Positions 45,051 to 56,569 of a stretch of DNA of 64,000 nt are shown one piece after another. Source of the DNA: Lactarius indigo. Its lineage: Eukaryota > Basidiomycota > Agaricomycetes > Russulales > Russulaceae. Within the stretch, counting starts at the first letter, position 1. Each line of letters opens with the position of its first letter. The notes under the pieces are model-generated. The model searched no databases. It was given only the letters and a program-made list of their open reading frames with translations, and had not been told where the DNA came from. The position numbers and the translations under genes were made by a program. The stretch spans positions 3,534,001 through 3,598,000 of the forward strand of contig JAFKAC010000001.1 in assembly GCA_025766275.1 (NCBI GenBank). The letters are read 5' to 3'.

Positions 45051-48000
45051 CCAGCCCCTCTGGCGGTTGGGTATCGTTGGTAGAAGTCTTTGATGACGTC
45101 TGCGGCGTGGGTCATGTTTGTTGCGGGTTCCCAGGTGTTATCGCTCGGTGGGAACCCCTTCCACTTTACTAGGTAGTGGAGTTTACGCCCTCTTCCTCAT
45201 TCCTGGGCATCTTCGATTCGCTCCACTTCGTACTCCTCTTCTCCTTCGATAAGGTCTGGTGGGGGTCGGGTATAGTTTGCGCCATGTATCTCCGTTTCCT
45301 TATATGGCGTTAGAAGGTTCGCATGGAATACTGGATGTATCTTCCATGATGCCGGAAGTTCTAACTCGTATGAGACGTCTGATAAGACCTTGGAAATTTT
45401 GAAGGGTCCATATCGTTTCGGAGCTAGTTTGCTCGTGGGGTAGAAGGTACAGAGATTGGTTCCTTCTAACCAGACTTGGTCTCCTTGTTGATAAGGTGTG
45501 AATTTTGTCTTCCCTCTTTGGGCCATAAGGAGTTGCGCATGTTTGATACTGTCCTGTGCATGTTGTCGGAGTATCAGTAACTCCTCTAATCTCTGGTCCA
45601 CCACAGGGTTGTTTGACAGTTTGGGTGTCCATGTGGTTCGTGGTTCCCATCCCATGATGAGTGAAAACGGGGAGTGTTTGGTGGTGGCGTTCTTCCAGGA
45701 ATTGTGAGCGAATTGTGCCATGGGTAATAGTTCTGCCCAATTATCCTGTTGTACGTTACACCAATGTCGTAGGTATTGTTCTAGCCATTGGTTGGTGCGT
45801 TCCGATTGTCCGTCCGTTTGGGGATGATACGCCGACGACACATTTTGTTGTATTCCCAACATTTTGCATAGTTGTCTCATGAATGTAGACATGAATCTTG
45901 GATCCCGATCCGATATGGCCCTTCGGGGTAAGCCATAATGGGGGTAGACATGTCGGAGATAGAGTTTTGCCACTCCTTCTGACGTTATGGTTTCGTTGCA
46001 CGGTATGAATATTGCCGCTTTTGAGCAATCGTGATCCGTGATGGTGAGAATCAAGTCGAACCCCCTTGATACCGGGAGTTTGACTATGAAGTCCATGGCT
46101 ACCACCTCAAATGGTTCGGCTGATGGTTCAGTGGTGATGGGAAATAAATGGGGTTTCTGTCGGTGATGATCGATTTTGTTGCTTTGGCATGTTGCGCATC
46201 CCTTGACGTAGGCTTCCACGTCTTTGCGCATGTTGGGCCACCAGAAATCGCGTTGTAATAAGTCAAGGGTGTTTGCAATTCCCAGGTGTCCTGCGCTTGG
46301 GGTATCGTGGAAAAAGGTAATCACCCCCCGCTTAAGTTCGTTGTTTCCCACAACAACGAGGGCATCGCCCTTCCACCACAACCCATCGTGTTTTTTGAGG
46401 TTGTGTGGTTCTATCCAAGGGAGGAGCGTTGTTTCATCCATGTTTTGTGCGATCTGAGTCCATATGTCCATGTCATGCATGGACGTTTGGGTTATTTTGA
46501 GGAATACTTCATCTGGAAGTACTGTAACGTGATCGTTGTCGCCGGTGCCGTCGTCATAGTCGGGTCTTCGTGATAAAGAATCTGCTTGTGTGTTTTTCGT
46601 ACCGGGGATGTGTTTGAGTATGAAGTTGTATTCTGACAGTTCTTGGAATTCCCGTGCTACCCGTTGATTGATTTTTCTGGGTTCCTTCCAATACTGCAGG
46701 TTGGCATGGTCTGTGTGGATTGTTATCAAATGGGGGGATCCCACAAGGTATGTACACCAAGTGCGTAGCGCTTTGACAATCGCTAGCAGTTCTCTATCAT
46801 AGATGTCGTAATTGCGTTCTGCCTCTGATAGGGATTCGGAGTAGAACGCAACCGGGTGTGTCTTGTTGTCCTCTCCCTTTTGGTTTAGGACCGCTCCTAG
46901 GGCGTAACTTGAGGCATCGACTTCGATTTCGAAGGGTTGATCCAATTTTGGGAACAGAAGTACAGGTTCGGCGCTAATCTGTTCCTTGATAGTGTCGAAT
47001 GCCTTTTGCCTGGCTTCCGTCCATTCCCATGGGGTGTCCTTTTTCGTGAGGTCGTGGAGCAGTCTTGCCATGGTTGAAAATCCCCTTATGAATTGTCGGT
47101 AGAAATTGCAGAATCCCAGGAAGGCCCATACTTCTTTTAGTGATTTCAGTGCCTTCCAATCACGTACTCCTTGAACCTTGACTGGGTCCATTTGGAGTCG
47201 TCCGTGTCCGATGATAAGTCCCAAGTATTCCACCTTGTAAACTTCGAACACACATTTTTCAGGCTTAATGTACAAGTCGTGTTCGTTACAGAGGTCGAGG
47301 ACTTGATGCAGCACTTGTCTGTGATGGGCGAGATCGTCCGCGGTTGCAATCAGGATGTCATCCATATAAACAATGACTTCTCCCATTAATACTAGCTCCC
47401 GGAAAATGGTGTCCATCATGGTTTGAAAGGTACTGGGGGAATTGGTAAGACCGAAGAACATGACTCGTGGTTCAAATAATCCCTGATTTGTTTTGAACGC
47501 CGCCTTCCATTTGTCCCCTTGTTTGATTCAGACGTTATTGTATCCCCAACGGATATCAAGCTTCGAGTAGAGTCGCGCTTCTCGAATCTTATCGATTAAT
47601 TCGGGGATTAAGGGGAGTGGGTAATGATTTTTTATGGTGAGCTCGTTGAGGCGGCGATAATCCTGTACAGGGCGCAGTTTTCTGTCCTTCTTTTTGATAA
47701 AGAAGAAGGGGGAGGCATAAGGGGATTTCGATGGTTGAATGTATCTTTTATTCAAATGTTCGGTTATGAACTCTGTTAGTTTCTCCGTTTCCGGGATTGT
47801 AAGTGGGTACACTTTACAATCCATCGTTTCTGGAGCGTTCGGGACTAAATCAATGGCATGGTCCCATGGTCATGATGGGGGAAAACGTTGGGACGCTTCT
47901 TCACTGAAGACCTTCTGATGTCTGCGGTACTCCTCCGGGATCATTTCTTCGAAGGTCTTTTGAGGTTTTTTGGCTGCTTCTTGTTGCGCCAGTTTGGACG

Positions 48001-48585
48001 CCGTGGTCGTTTTCCGCAGCCTGATATGGGGATTGGCTTCACCTTCCAGTTGTTCCCAGGCTAATTCATCCAGTTGATACGTCTCCAATGCCTTAATAGT
48101 TGCTTCTGTAGGCATGGCTTCGTCGGATAAATTCAGGCTGGTGATGACTACTGGTTGGAATTCTTCATCAAGTGTGGCATCCCGCCAGTGGAATTTGGGT
48201 TCAAAGGCCGTAAACCAGGGGTATCCCAGTATAACTTCGTCGTTCCCTAAATCGGTGATGAGGAATTGAAGATTTTGAGTTCTCCCCCCTGTTTTGACGG
48301 TGAGATCGGTGAAGGATGTAATTTCCCCTCCTTGGTTGTGGGTTCCGTCTACGTTCCATATTTTGATGGGGCATTCGGTGGCTAACCAGGCGATTTTAAG
48401 TCGTTTCAGGAGGTTTGCGCTTATGAAGTTGTCGGTTGCCCCTGAGTCTATGAGGACATTTCGTTTGGCTGTCGCATGAGCAGATTTGAAAAGTACTGGA
48501 ATTCGCATAGATCGGAATCTGCTATTGTACACGCTAAGTTTTAATGCTCTAGCCCAGGCCGCCGGGTTCAAGCGTTCAGAAAATC
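45047..48585 (-). pseudogene. pol: Gyp-F pol: protease, RT, RNase H, integrase, chromodomain
   Basis: Begins in the -1 frame at the end of gag (LNPAAWARALKL). Retropepsin DSGATDNFISANLL (about 48450), LGYPW; RT from about 47870 ([34 protein letters not shown] at about 47370); RNase H (EVDASSYALGAVLNQ, IHTDHANLQYWK); integrase HHCC (HDTPSAGHLGIANTL, CATCQSNK) and D, D, E (VVAMDF, ISDRDPRF, DGQSERTNQW); chromodomain LHYLVKWKGFPPSDNTWEPA ending at 45047. Only three stops: near 47871 (PPS-stop-PWDHAI), 47527 (NNV-stop-IKQGD) and 45197 (DAQE-stop-GRGRK). All are TGA where CGA/Arg is expected. Confidence 0.92.
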
Positions 48586-50157
48586 CTTCTTTTGTCCGAA
48601 GAGTTTGTCCACCATCAGTTCTCGTACTTCGGGGGTTTGGGCAAATAGGGCCGCTACTTGGGCATTGGCTTGTTCCTCATTTGAAAGGGGGCGCGACGCG
48701 GTCATGGAAATGGTGGCGGTAGTTGGGGTGGGGTCATTGGTGTTCACAGCTTTGGCTGTGGTCGCCGGTTTCTGAGGGCAGAACCTAGAGATATGCCCTT
48801 GTCTGCGGCATCGGAAGCATCTTCCTTCTTTCTGGAGTTGCTTCTTTTCGTCGTCTGTCATTGCTGCCCTGGCTCGAGTGCGGCTGACGTCCATTGCGTT
48901 CGGGTCCCTGGTTTTGTTAAGGGCGGTTAACCATTGGTCACGAGAGGCCCCTCCCTTTTTGTCTGTTCTTCCTTTGGTGAGTCTGTCTTTAAGCAGAAGA
49001 TATTCCGCTTGTTGGAGTGTAACTGCCGTTTTCCAATCATCCCAGTCTACGGGGTGATGGAATTTGATTGCGTTTATGACCAACGCATTTGGGAGTCCTT
49101 TCTGGAAGATTTCCAAGGTCGTTGCTTCGTCCTTGTTGTACCCTGCCTTGTTTGCCAAGTTGGAGAATTTGGCTATGTATGTGTCAATGTCTTCTTTGTC
49201 CATTCGTAAATTTTGAATGGCGTGGCGAGCCTTCTGCTGTTGCGTGGTGTCTGTATAGGCCTGGATGAACCTCGTTTCGATGGTGTTCCACAGATTTTTG
49301 GCGTTCATGGCCACCCCTCCCGCTAACCATTGTATTTGTTCTTCGACCCAATCGTCTACCAGCGGCCCTTGAATATATGAGAGAAGAGTCATGGCGCGAG
49401 AGTAGGGGAGGGTCAATTGTTGGACGTTTGGGTTCATTCCTCGATAGAGCGCGAAGGCGTTGAGGAAAGCCCTGCTGGTTTCCCGGTCCCCCGTGAATTC
49501 TGGCGGGGGGTTTCCCCCGAGTCGTCCGTTTGGTGGGGGAGGTCCTCCGGCAGCAGGGCCTGCTGCTGCTCCACCACCTCCACCTCCAGGCGCACCGCCT
49601 CCATGATGGCTTCCTGCGCCTCCCGCAGTGCCTCCTCCGCTTGTCGGCATACTTCCTCCCACAGGATGTCCTCCACCGCCTGTAGGATTTGCTGTCGAGG
49701 ATCCTGCGGCTGGTTGCGAGGTGGTGAGGGTGGTGGAGAGTTGGGTGGTGGACATGTTGGCATACGATGCAAAATCTACTGGTCTTTGGATGGTGGGCGT
49801 AAGTGTTGGGTTGTCTAAGTCGGGTTCGGAAGATGGTTCTTCGATATCGGAATCAGCCTCGATAGCACTGATTTGTCCTTTTCCTGGTCCTAGGCCTAGG
49901 TGTGCAGGGACGGGTTTGTAGGAATACCAGGAGTGTTTTGAGTCAGAGTAGGCGACGTAGGCCCAAATGTGTTGATCTTCGATGTATTCGATTGGTTTGT
50001 ATGTGAGCTTGTCGGGGTCGTAGACGTAGTACCCTTCGTCGTGTGGAGTATTCCTCCAAAGAGCGGTGCCTTTGATAGAAGGTCTTAGGTCGTCATAAGG
50101 ATGCCGCTCCAGGTACTCTTTGACGAACTGTGTTCGGCTTCGGCTGGTGAGAGCCAC
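48568..50157 (-). CDS. gag: Gyp-F gag, 529 codons, uninterrupted
   Basis: Frame opens with GTG (50157), 19 bp from the LTR; there is no ATG upstream and the next in-frame ATG is about 130 codons on. The region before it (IEDQHIWAYVAYSDSKHSWY) is conserved in Gyp-D, so initiation is probably non-AUG or the start is otherwise obscure. The middle is Gly/Pro-rich. The capsid-like domain runs from about residue 210 (FTGDRETSRAFLNAFALYRG; QQKARHAIQNLRMDKEDIDT). One CCHC knuckle CFRCRRQGHISRFC is near the C-terminus. Ends KKDFLNA-stop. Confidence 0.9.
   Translation of the reverse strand: MALTSRSRTQFVKEYLERHPYDDLRPSIKGTALWRNTPHDEGYYVYDPDKLTYKPIEYIEDQHIWAYVAYSDSKHSWYSYKPVPAHLGLGPGKGQISAIEADSDIEEPSSEPDLDNPTLTPTIQRPVDFASYANMSTTQLSTTLTTSQPAAGSSTANPTGGGGHPVGGSMPTSGGGTAGGAGSHHGGGAPGGGGGGAAAGPAAGGPPPPNGRLGGNPPPEFTGDRETSRAFLNAFALYRGMNPNVQQLTLPYSRAMTLLSYIQGPLVDDWVEEQIQWLAGGVAMNAKNLWNTIETRFIQAYTDTTQQQKARHAIQNLRMDKEDIDTYIAKFSNLANKAGYNKDEATTLEIFQKGLPNALVINAIKFHHPVDWDDWKTAVTLQQAEYLLLKDRLTKGRTDKKGGASRDQWLTALNKTRDPNAMDVSRTRARAAMTDDEKKQLQKEGRCFRCRRQGHISRFCPQKPATTAKAVNTNDPTPTTATISMTASRPLSNEEQANAQVAALFAQTPEVRELMVDKLFGQKKDFLNA
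48582..48588 (-). promoter_or_regulatory. Candidate -1 frameshift site, Gyp-F gag/pol
   Basis: Heptamer GGATTTT (read G GAT TTT) 10-12 nt before the gag stop TGA; pol is in the -1 frame. It is aligned with GGGTTTT of Gyp-A and GGATTTT of Gyp-D (interrupted there by a solo LTR at 56082). Confidence 0.5.
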
Positions 50158-50162
50158 TGTGG

Positions 50163-50173
50163 AGACTAGACTT
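50163..50173 (-). promoter_or_regulatory. Gyp-F primer binding site (self-priming)
   Basis: Minus strand AAGTCTAGTCT, two bases after the 5' LTR. Its exact complement AGACTAGACTT lies in the LTR at 50397-50387, about 26 bp below the TATTTAAG box (50430-50423), i.e. at the expected mRNA 5' end. Confidence 0.72.
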
Positions 50174-50175
50174 AA

Positions 50176-50758
50176 TGTAACGCCACTACAGGGGCATTGA
50201 GTACGACCTGTACTAAGTCAGTCAAGTAAATGGTAGTCCAAGCTCGGAGGCTCGACTTCAGATGCGGTGATGCACAAGAGTCACAAGGGTGTATGCCACT
50301 TGGACTATAGAGGATGGCTAAGACGCGAAGGCCTAGCAAAGGTCGAGGATTGAGAGACTCTGTGTCGAGTGTAGTTATTACACAAGAAGTCTAGTCTACC
50401 ATACAAGCTAGGTAGTGCTAGGCTTAAATACCCGTCGTATCGTACTGGACAAAAAGGGGAATAACGCCATTTGCTATTGGAGAACAAAGGTAAGTCGTAC
50501 TGGGAATAAAAGGATGTCTGGATCAAGGACAAAGGAGAATCATGCGGGCTCGCACGTGGTCAAGAAGTGAATGGAAACTAGCACATGTCGAGCTTTATCG
50601 AAAGATAACGATGATAAGCAAAGCGCATGATAGGAACCGGGTAAACGTATCGTCCGCGTAGTCATACAGGGCTCGTAACGTGGGGAAGGGATGGAATGGG
50701 AAAAAAGGAAAGGACGAGTCCGAAGAATGGAACAAGGTAGGAGTAGAAAATCGTAACA
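50176..50758 (-). repeat. LTR-F, 5' LTR of Gyp-F
   Basis: 583 bp, about 98% identical by eye to 42934-43513. Confidence 0.95.
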
Positions 50759-50763
50759 ACAGA

Positions 50764-52536
50764 GGCCTGACTATGATCAAGGAGAAAATGACAATGAAGG
50801 GGTCACTGTCCTGCCTGGCCATGTTTTCATACGGGCAACTACCCTAGATGACTTGTGACATCCACACTGGAAACCCGAAATCCTACCAATTGAAATGATG
50901 CCTGAGCACCCCATTTACGAGCAGGATCATGCTAAGTTAAAACCTTGGATTGATGCTCACAAACTAAAAGACATTGAAGGGACGTGGTATAAGGATGGAT
51001 GCTGTGTAGTCACTGGAGGTATTCATGACAAGCGCACCCTCATCACAGCACACCATGATTCCCCTATCTATGGTCACCCCAGGATCAAGTGCACCCTTCA
51101 ACTCACTGAATGAAATTACTGGTGGCCACAAATGAAGAATGATGTAATGGATTACATCAAGGGTTGTGCTGAATGTCAATGGCACAAAGTCAACCTCTGC
51201 CCTATCTGAGCACCACTACAACCCATCTATCCCAAACCGGAAGCCCTGCCATTCAAGACAATTGCAGTGGACTTCATTACCAAACTTCCCATCTCATGAG
51301 GTTACGACTCTATTTTAACAGTAACCAATCACAACTGCACCAAAGCCACCATCTTTATCGCATGTAACGAGGAGATAACAGCCAAAGGCACGGCTGCTCT
51401 GTATGTGTCTCACGTGTTCCCTCTATTTGGACTCCCTTCACATGTTATCAGTGATTGAGATCCCCATTTCACGTCAAAGTTCATGAGAGAGACATGCAAA
51501 ATCCTTGGCATCAGCCAAAACATCTTGACAGCTTATCACCCCCAGACAGATGGCCAATCAGAACGGACAAATCAATGGCTGGAACAATATCTTCATTTTT
51601 GGGTAAATGAGTGGCAGGACGACTGGGTTTGTTATCTACCAATGGTGGAATTCACGCATAACAATTGGCCCAACAAAACCACACAGGAAACCCCCTTTTT
51701 CCTCTTATCAGGGTTCAACCCTTGTGCTGGTTGGATTGATAGGCCATCTCCTATCCCACAAGTCTCTTTACAGCTAGACCAGTTCAAGCAGGCACGACAA
51801 CAAGCCTTCTCATGCATGTTCCAGGTGCAGAAGTCATGGGTCAAACACAAAGATACACCCAAATTTAAAGGAGACCTTGTGTGGCTTGAAGGACGTCACT
51901 TACAAACCCACCAGCCAACAGCAAAACTCGCTGCCAAGCGCCACGGACCTTTTAAGGTCATCCAGGTGATGTCCCCTGTCAACTATCAATTAGAACTTCC
52001 CACACAGTGGAGCATCCATGACGTCTTTCACATAGACCTTCTCACACCTTATTGTGAGACACCCACACACAGACCAAATTATCAGTGCCCACCTCCAGAT
52101 CTGATTGATAACGAAGAAGAGTATGAAGCCGAGAAGATTCTGGACTCTCAGTGATTCGGCAGAAGACAATGGCTCCAATATCTTGTCAAATGGAAGGGAT
52201 ATCCTGACTCAGACAATCAGTGGATTGATAAGGATGACATCTTTGCTGACAACACCATGTGGAAGTTCAAACATTCCAACCCCGACAGAGAAACACATAT
52301 AAGGACGATCACTCACCGTGCTAAGTCCCCATCATCTCTTTACATGCCTTCTACTCAATGCAATGACCAGCTCGCACTCCTCTCCACTCTTGTCAATGAC
52401 TCTGCCACCACGCTTGTTAACCCTGACTCCACTAACGACGCCGCAACCAATAGAGTTGCAACCATCGAAAGTACCACCATGCAGCATGAGGACAACAGGC
52501 CTATCACTGCTGAAGAACTGCAGCAGACACTGCAAT
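50764..52536 (+). pseudogene. pol: Gyp-B integrase and chromodomain (right arm)
   Basis: RNase H end (RPDYDQGENDNEGVTVLPGH), integrase zinc region (HHDSPIYGHPRIKCTLQLTE; CAECQWHK), core (VDFITKLPIS-stop-GYDSI, HVISD-stop-DPHF, YHPQTDGQSERTNQW), C-terminal part and chromodomain (FGRRQWLQYLVKWKGYPDSD). TGA stops at about 50860, 51111, 51208, 51297, 51458 and 52152. All but the last recur in the left arm; the last (SQ-stop-FGRRQ) is CGA there. An open frame covers 51483-52154. Confidence 0.85.
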
Positions 52537-52544
52537 GATTCCCT

Positions 52545-53505
52545 GTGCCCCTACAGGGAACTCTCAGCAACAATACAGCAACAACTCAACCAACACCTCT
52601 GCCAATGTATGCCCTTACCAACCCAGACACTGGTGAGCCTGAAACCTTCATCACTGAAGACGAGCTCTTTCGGCTTCAAGCAGCTGTCACATGCAGTGAA
52701 ACTGCCGAATGCCATGCAGAAGTATGAGCAAGAATGGAGGGAGATGGCGGCACAGTGGCAGTGGGAGCAACTGCATATCGCCACTTGCCAATGCCGCATG
52801 AGGCAGGAGCGGAAGGAGTATTGGACAAAGTTGAGGATGAAGACAAGCTTGGAGACCATTACCCCCTCAGGCACGCATTCCTTGAGCATGAATTCTATGC
52901 TGAAGATCCAGCAGCCACTCCCTTCCTTGTCAACACATCAGGGAACCCCCTACACCAAGGACGAGTCGCCATGGCACAAGTGGCTTGTTATACACCAATG
53001 GGTGAACGAGACCCAGCAACCCAAGCAGTTGTCCCTGGTCAATTGAGGACCCAATTACATTCCATTCCCGATCAAGCTCCCCAATGGACCGACAATACGG
53101 GCATCCCACATACAGGTTATCTAAGGAGGAAACCCCCTCGTACTTGGATTAGTTCCGGGGTCGGGGTTCCTCTATGGAAAACCCCTCTATGCCATGCCAC
53201 ACCTCCCCAAGGACAACCACGCCATCATTCCTCATGAGGAGCATTTCATGCTCCGTGACCAACATCCCACCAACCTCCTGCTTACACGCATTGGAGACGT
53301 AACCCTCACTGAAGAGCTACGCCACTATCGGCAGTTTGCCTTTGCAGAGGACCAGTTGGAGAGGTGGATTAGGCATCTCCAAGAGGAGAGGTACATGGTG
53401 GCAGAGGATAAGAAGGCCAGTATCTACCATCTCGAGCATGCTAACATACTTGAATGGATGGAGGACGAAGCGGAGTGGATGAGACAAGAATCAAAGGTGG
53501 ATTAG
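52545..53505 (+). pseudogene. Gyp-B third reading frame (right arm)
   Basis: Same composition as 10140-11245: acidic NPDTGEPETFITEDELFRLQ, Trp-rich MQKYEQEWREMAAQWQWEQL, a damaged PEGF/YIP block near 53030-53100, LYGKPLYA-like end, and coiled coil LTEELRHYRQFAFAEDQLER to QESKVD. Frames shift at least twice. Nucleotide divergence from the left arm is visibly higher here than near the palindrome centre. Confidence 0.6.
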
Positions 53506-53526
53506 TGAGGTGGGCCTCACTCCTGA

Positions 53527-53538
53527 AAAGGGGGTGAT
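53527..53538 (+). promoter_or_regulatory. Gyp-B polypurine tract
   Basis: AAAAGGGGGTGA directly before the 3' LTR; the mirror sequence is at 10108-10119. Primes plus-strand cDNA in this class. Confidence 0.8.
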
Positions 53539-54044
53539 GTTACGGTATGGACTGAAGGACTCACTGCAAACAACTCATGACCAGTTATGACTATGGTCCG
53601 ACTTGGTATTAGTCATGGACTCTTACATCATATCAGTCAGCATGTAGTTCACATGTGATTCATGACTCATGTATGACTCATTCCTAGGATAGTTGTACTA
53701 GGGTTCAAGCTAGTTACGCTACTGGGTAGTTATTGTTCTAGCGGCACTTTAAAGCCCACACGTATCTGTGTAAGTAGTTGTCTAGAAAGATCAAGAGTCC
53801 CCATCTTGGTCTTCTTCAATCCACCCTCTTGACTCGTCTCTTGTCTGCCTTAGTCTTCGACTAAGTGTGCTTCCACTTCTATCTACCAAGGGTAGTACTT
53901 CTTTGCCTTCACTGCAGTGTGTGCCAGCTGTGCCCCTGTTCAGCTTGTGTTGGGTTGACACATGATCCCCATTCACTCGACTTTTGCTAAGTCATTTACA
54001 CCTGTATCAAGTCCAGGTCGGACTAACGCCAGTGGAGCATAACA
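53539..54044 (+). repeat. LTR-B, 3' LTR of the right Gyp-B arm
   Basis: 506 bp, TGTTACGGTATGG...GGAGCATAACA, nearly identical to the remnant at 3808-4196. Confidence 0.93.
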
Positions 54045-55283
54045 TTGAGGACCAGCATGTCTTGGCTTACATTGCCTACTCTGATAGAAAGAATTCCTGG
54101 TATTCCATCAAACCAGTACCACAGTCACTTGGACTAGGATCAGGAAAAGGAAATATCCAAGCAATTGATACTGATTCTGATGTTGAAGAACCTAACACCA
54201 ACTCCAAAGATGAAAACAACCCAGCACATACTCCTACTATCACCAGACCAGTTGACTTTGCATCATATGCTGACATGTCCACCACACAACTCTCAACCAC
54301 CCTCACCAGCACCGCAGGAGGACAACCTGCTGCAAGCTCATCCACAATGGTACATCCTTCAAGTGGTGGAGGACATCCTTTGGGAGGAGGTATGCTGTCA
54401 GGTGGAAATGGCCCTCCAGGAGGCGCAGGAGGCAATCCTGGAGGCGGTGTGCCTGGAGGTGGAGGTGGAGGCAGTGCACCTGGAGGTGGAGGTGGCATGC
54501 CTGGAGGTGGAGGTGGTGTTGGAGGTGCCACTGCTGCAGCAGGAGGATCCCCACCCCCTAACAGATAGCTTGGGGGAAATCCCCCTCCAGAGTTCACAGG
54601 AGATCAAGAAACCAGCCAGGCATTCCTTAACACCTTCTCCCTCTACCAGGGAATGAGCCTGCATGTTCAACAATTGATGCTCCCTTATTCATGAGCCATG
54701 ACCCTATTGTCCTATGTCCAAGGACCTCTGGTGGATGACTGGGTGGAAGAACAAATCCAATGGTTGGTTGACCAACTGGCCAGAGGAGTAGCAATGAATG
54801 AAGAAAACCTTTGGAACACTATAGAAACCTGCTTTATCCAAGCCTACACCAACACTACCCAGCAACAGAAGGCACACCACACCATTCAAAAACTTCGAAT
54901 GGATAAGGAAGACATTGACATGTATATTGCCAAGTTCTCCAACCTAGCAAACAAGGCTGGGTACAATAAAGATGAAGCTACCACCCTAGAAATCTTTCAG
55001 AAAGGACTACCAGTGGCATTGGTTGTAAATGCAATCAAATTCCACCATCTGATAAAATGGGATGACTGGAAGGCCACGGTCACCCTTCAACAAGCCAAAT
55101 ATCTTCTCCTCAAAGATAAGCTCACAAAGGGGAGAAATGACAAAAGGGGTGGAGCATCCAGGGATCAGTGGCTATCTACCCTAAACAAGAACAAAGACCC
55201 AAATGCAATGGACATCAGCTGTACCCAAGCCCAAGCAGCCATGACAGATGACAAAAAGAAGCAACTCCAAAAAGAAGGAAGAT

Positions 55284-55840
<557 letters not shown>

Positions 55841-56081
55841 AAGATGCTTCCAATGCTGAGGACAAGGGCACATTTCACGCTTCTGCCCCCAAAAGCCAGC
55901 AATGACCATCATAGCAGCAGATGCCACTACTCCAACCACAGCCACTATATCTATGACCTCCTCTCGACCCCTTTTGAATGAAGAACAGGCAGAAGCACAA
56001 GTTGCCACTCTGTTTGCACAAAGTCCTGGAGTCCATGAGCTCATGGTGGACAAACTATTTGGACGAAAAAAGGATTTTCTG

Positions 56082-56569
56082 TGTTATGCTCCACTGGCAT
56101 TAGTCCGACTTGGACTCTGGATAGGCGTAGATGACTTAGTGAAGACTGGGCAAATGGGGATCATGTGTCAACCCAATGCAAGCTGAACAGGGGCTCAATG
56201 GGCACATGCTGCAGCAAAGGCGAAGAAGTACTATCCCTTGATGGATAGAAGCAGAAGTGTATTCAGTTGGAGACTGAGGCGAACAAGAGACAAGTCAAGA
56301 TGGTGGATTGAAGAAGACCAAGATGGGGACTCTTGGTCTTCTGAGACAACTATTTATACAATTACACACAGGCTTTAAAGCACTGCTAGAACAATAGGAA
56401 ACCAATAGCATAACTAGCTTGAACCCTAGTACAGCCTTCCTGGGAATGAGTCATACACGAGCTACAATCACATGTAAACTGCTATGCTGACTGATACGAA
56501 GTAATAGTCCATGACTAATAGATGAGTTGGACTGTAGTCATAACCGGTTGTGAATCTGAGTCCATAACA
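56082..56569 (-). repeat. Solo LTR-B, TSD TTCTG
   Basis: 488 bp minus-orientation LTR-B, TGTTATGCTCC...TCCATAACA, flanked by TTCTG at 56077-56081 and 56570-56574. More diverged than other LTR-B copies. Confidence 0.9.

Larger units (their letters stand above)
42934..50758 (-). mobile_element. Complete Ty3/gypsy chromovirus Gyp-F, TSD ACAGA
   Basis: A 7825-bp element with LTRs at 42934-43513 and 50176-50758, flanked by ACAGA (42929-42933 and 50759-50763). Order in element sense: LTR, self-primer site, gag, pol in the -1 frame, a third frame overlapping the pol stop as ATGA, polypurine tract (ACGGGGGGTAA), LTR. The two LTRs differ at roughly ten sites, mostly C/T or G/A at CpG. pol has three TGA stops, so this copy is recently dead. 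Confidence 0.95.
41723..54044 (+). mobile_element. Gyp-B right arm: 3' half of the gypsy (plus)
   Basis: Mirror copy of the left arm, starting inside RT (ACTAAAGAAGGG at 41723, paired with 41439). Segments are 41723-42933 and 50759-53538, then LTR-B 53539-54044. It is interrupted only by Gyp-F. It lies in the gag gene of Gyp-D, which resumes at 54045; the expected duplication TTGAG (54045-54049) has its partner off the left edge. Confidence 0.9.
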
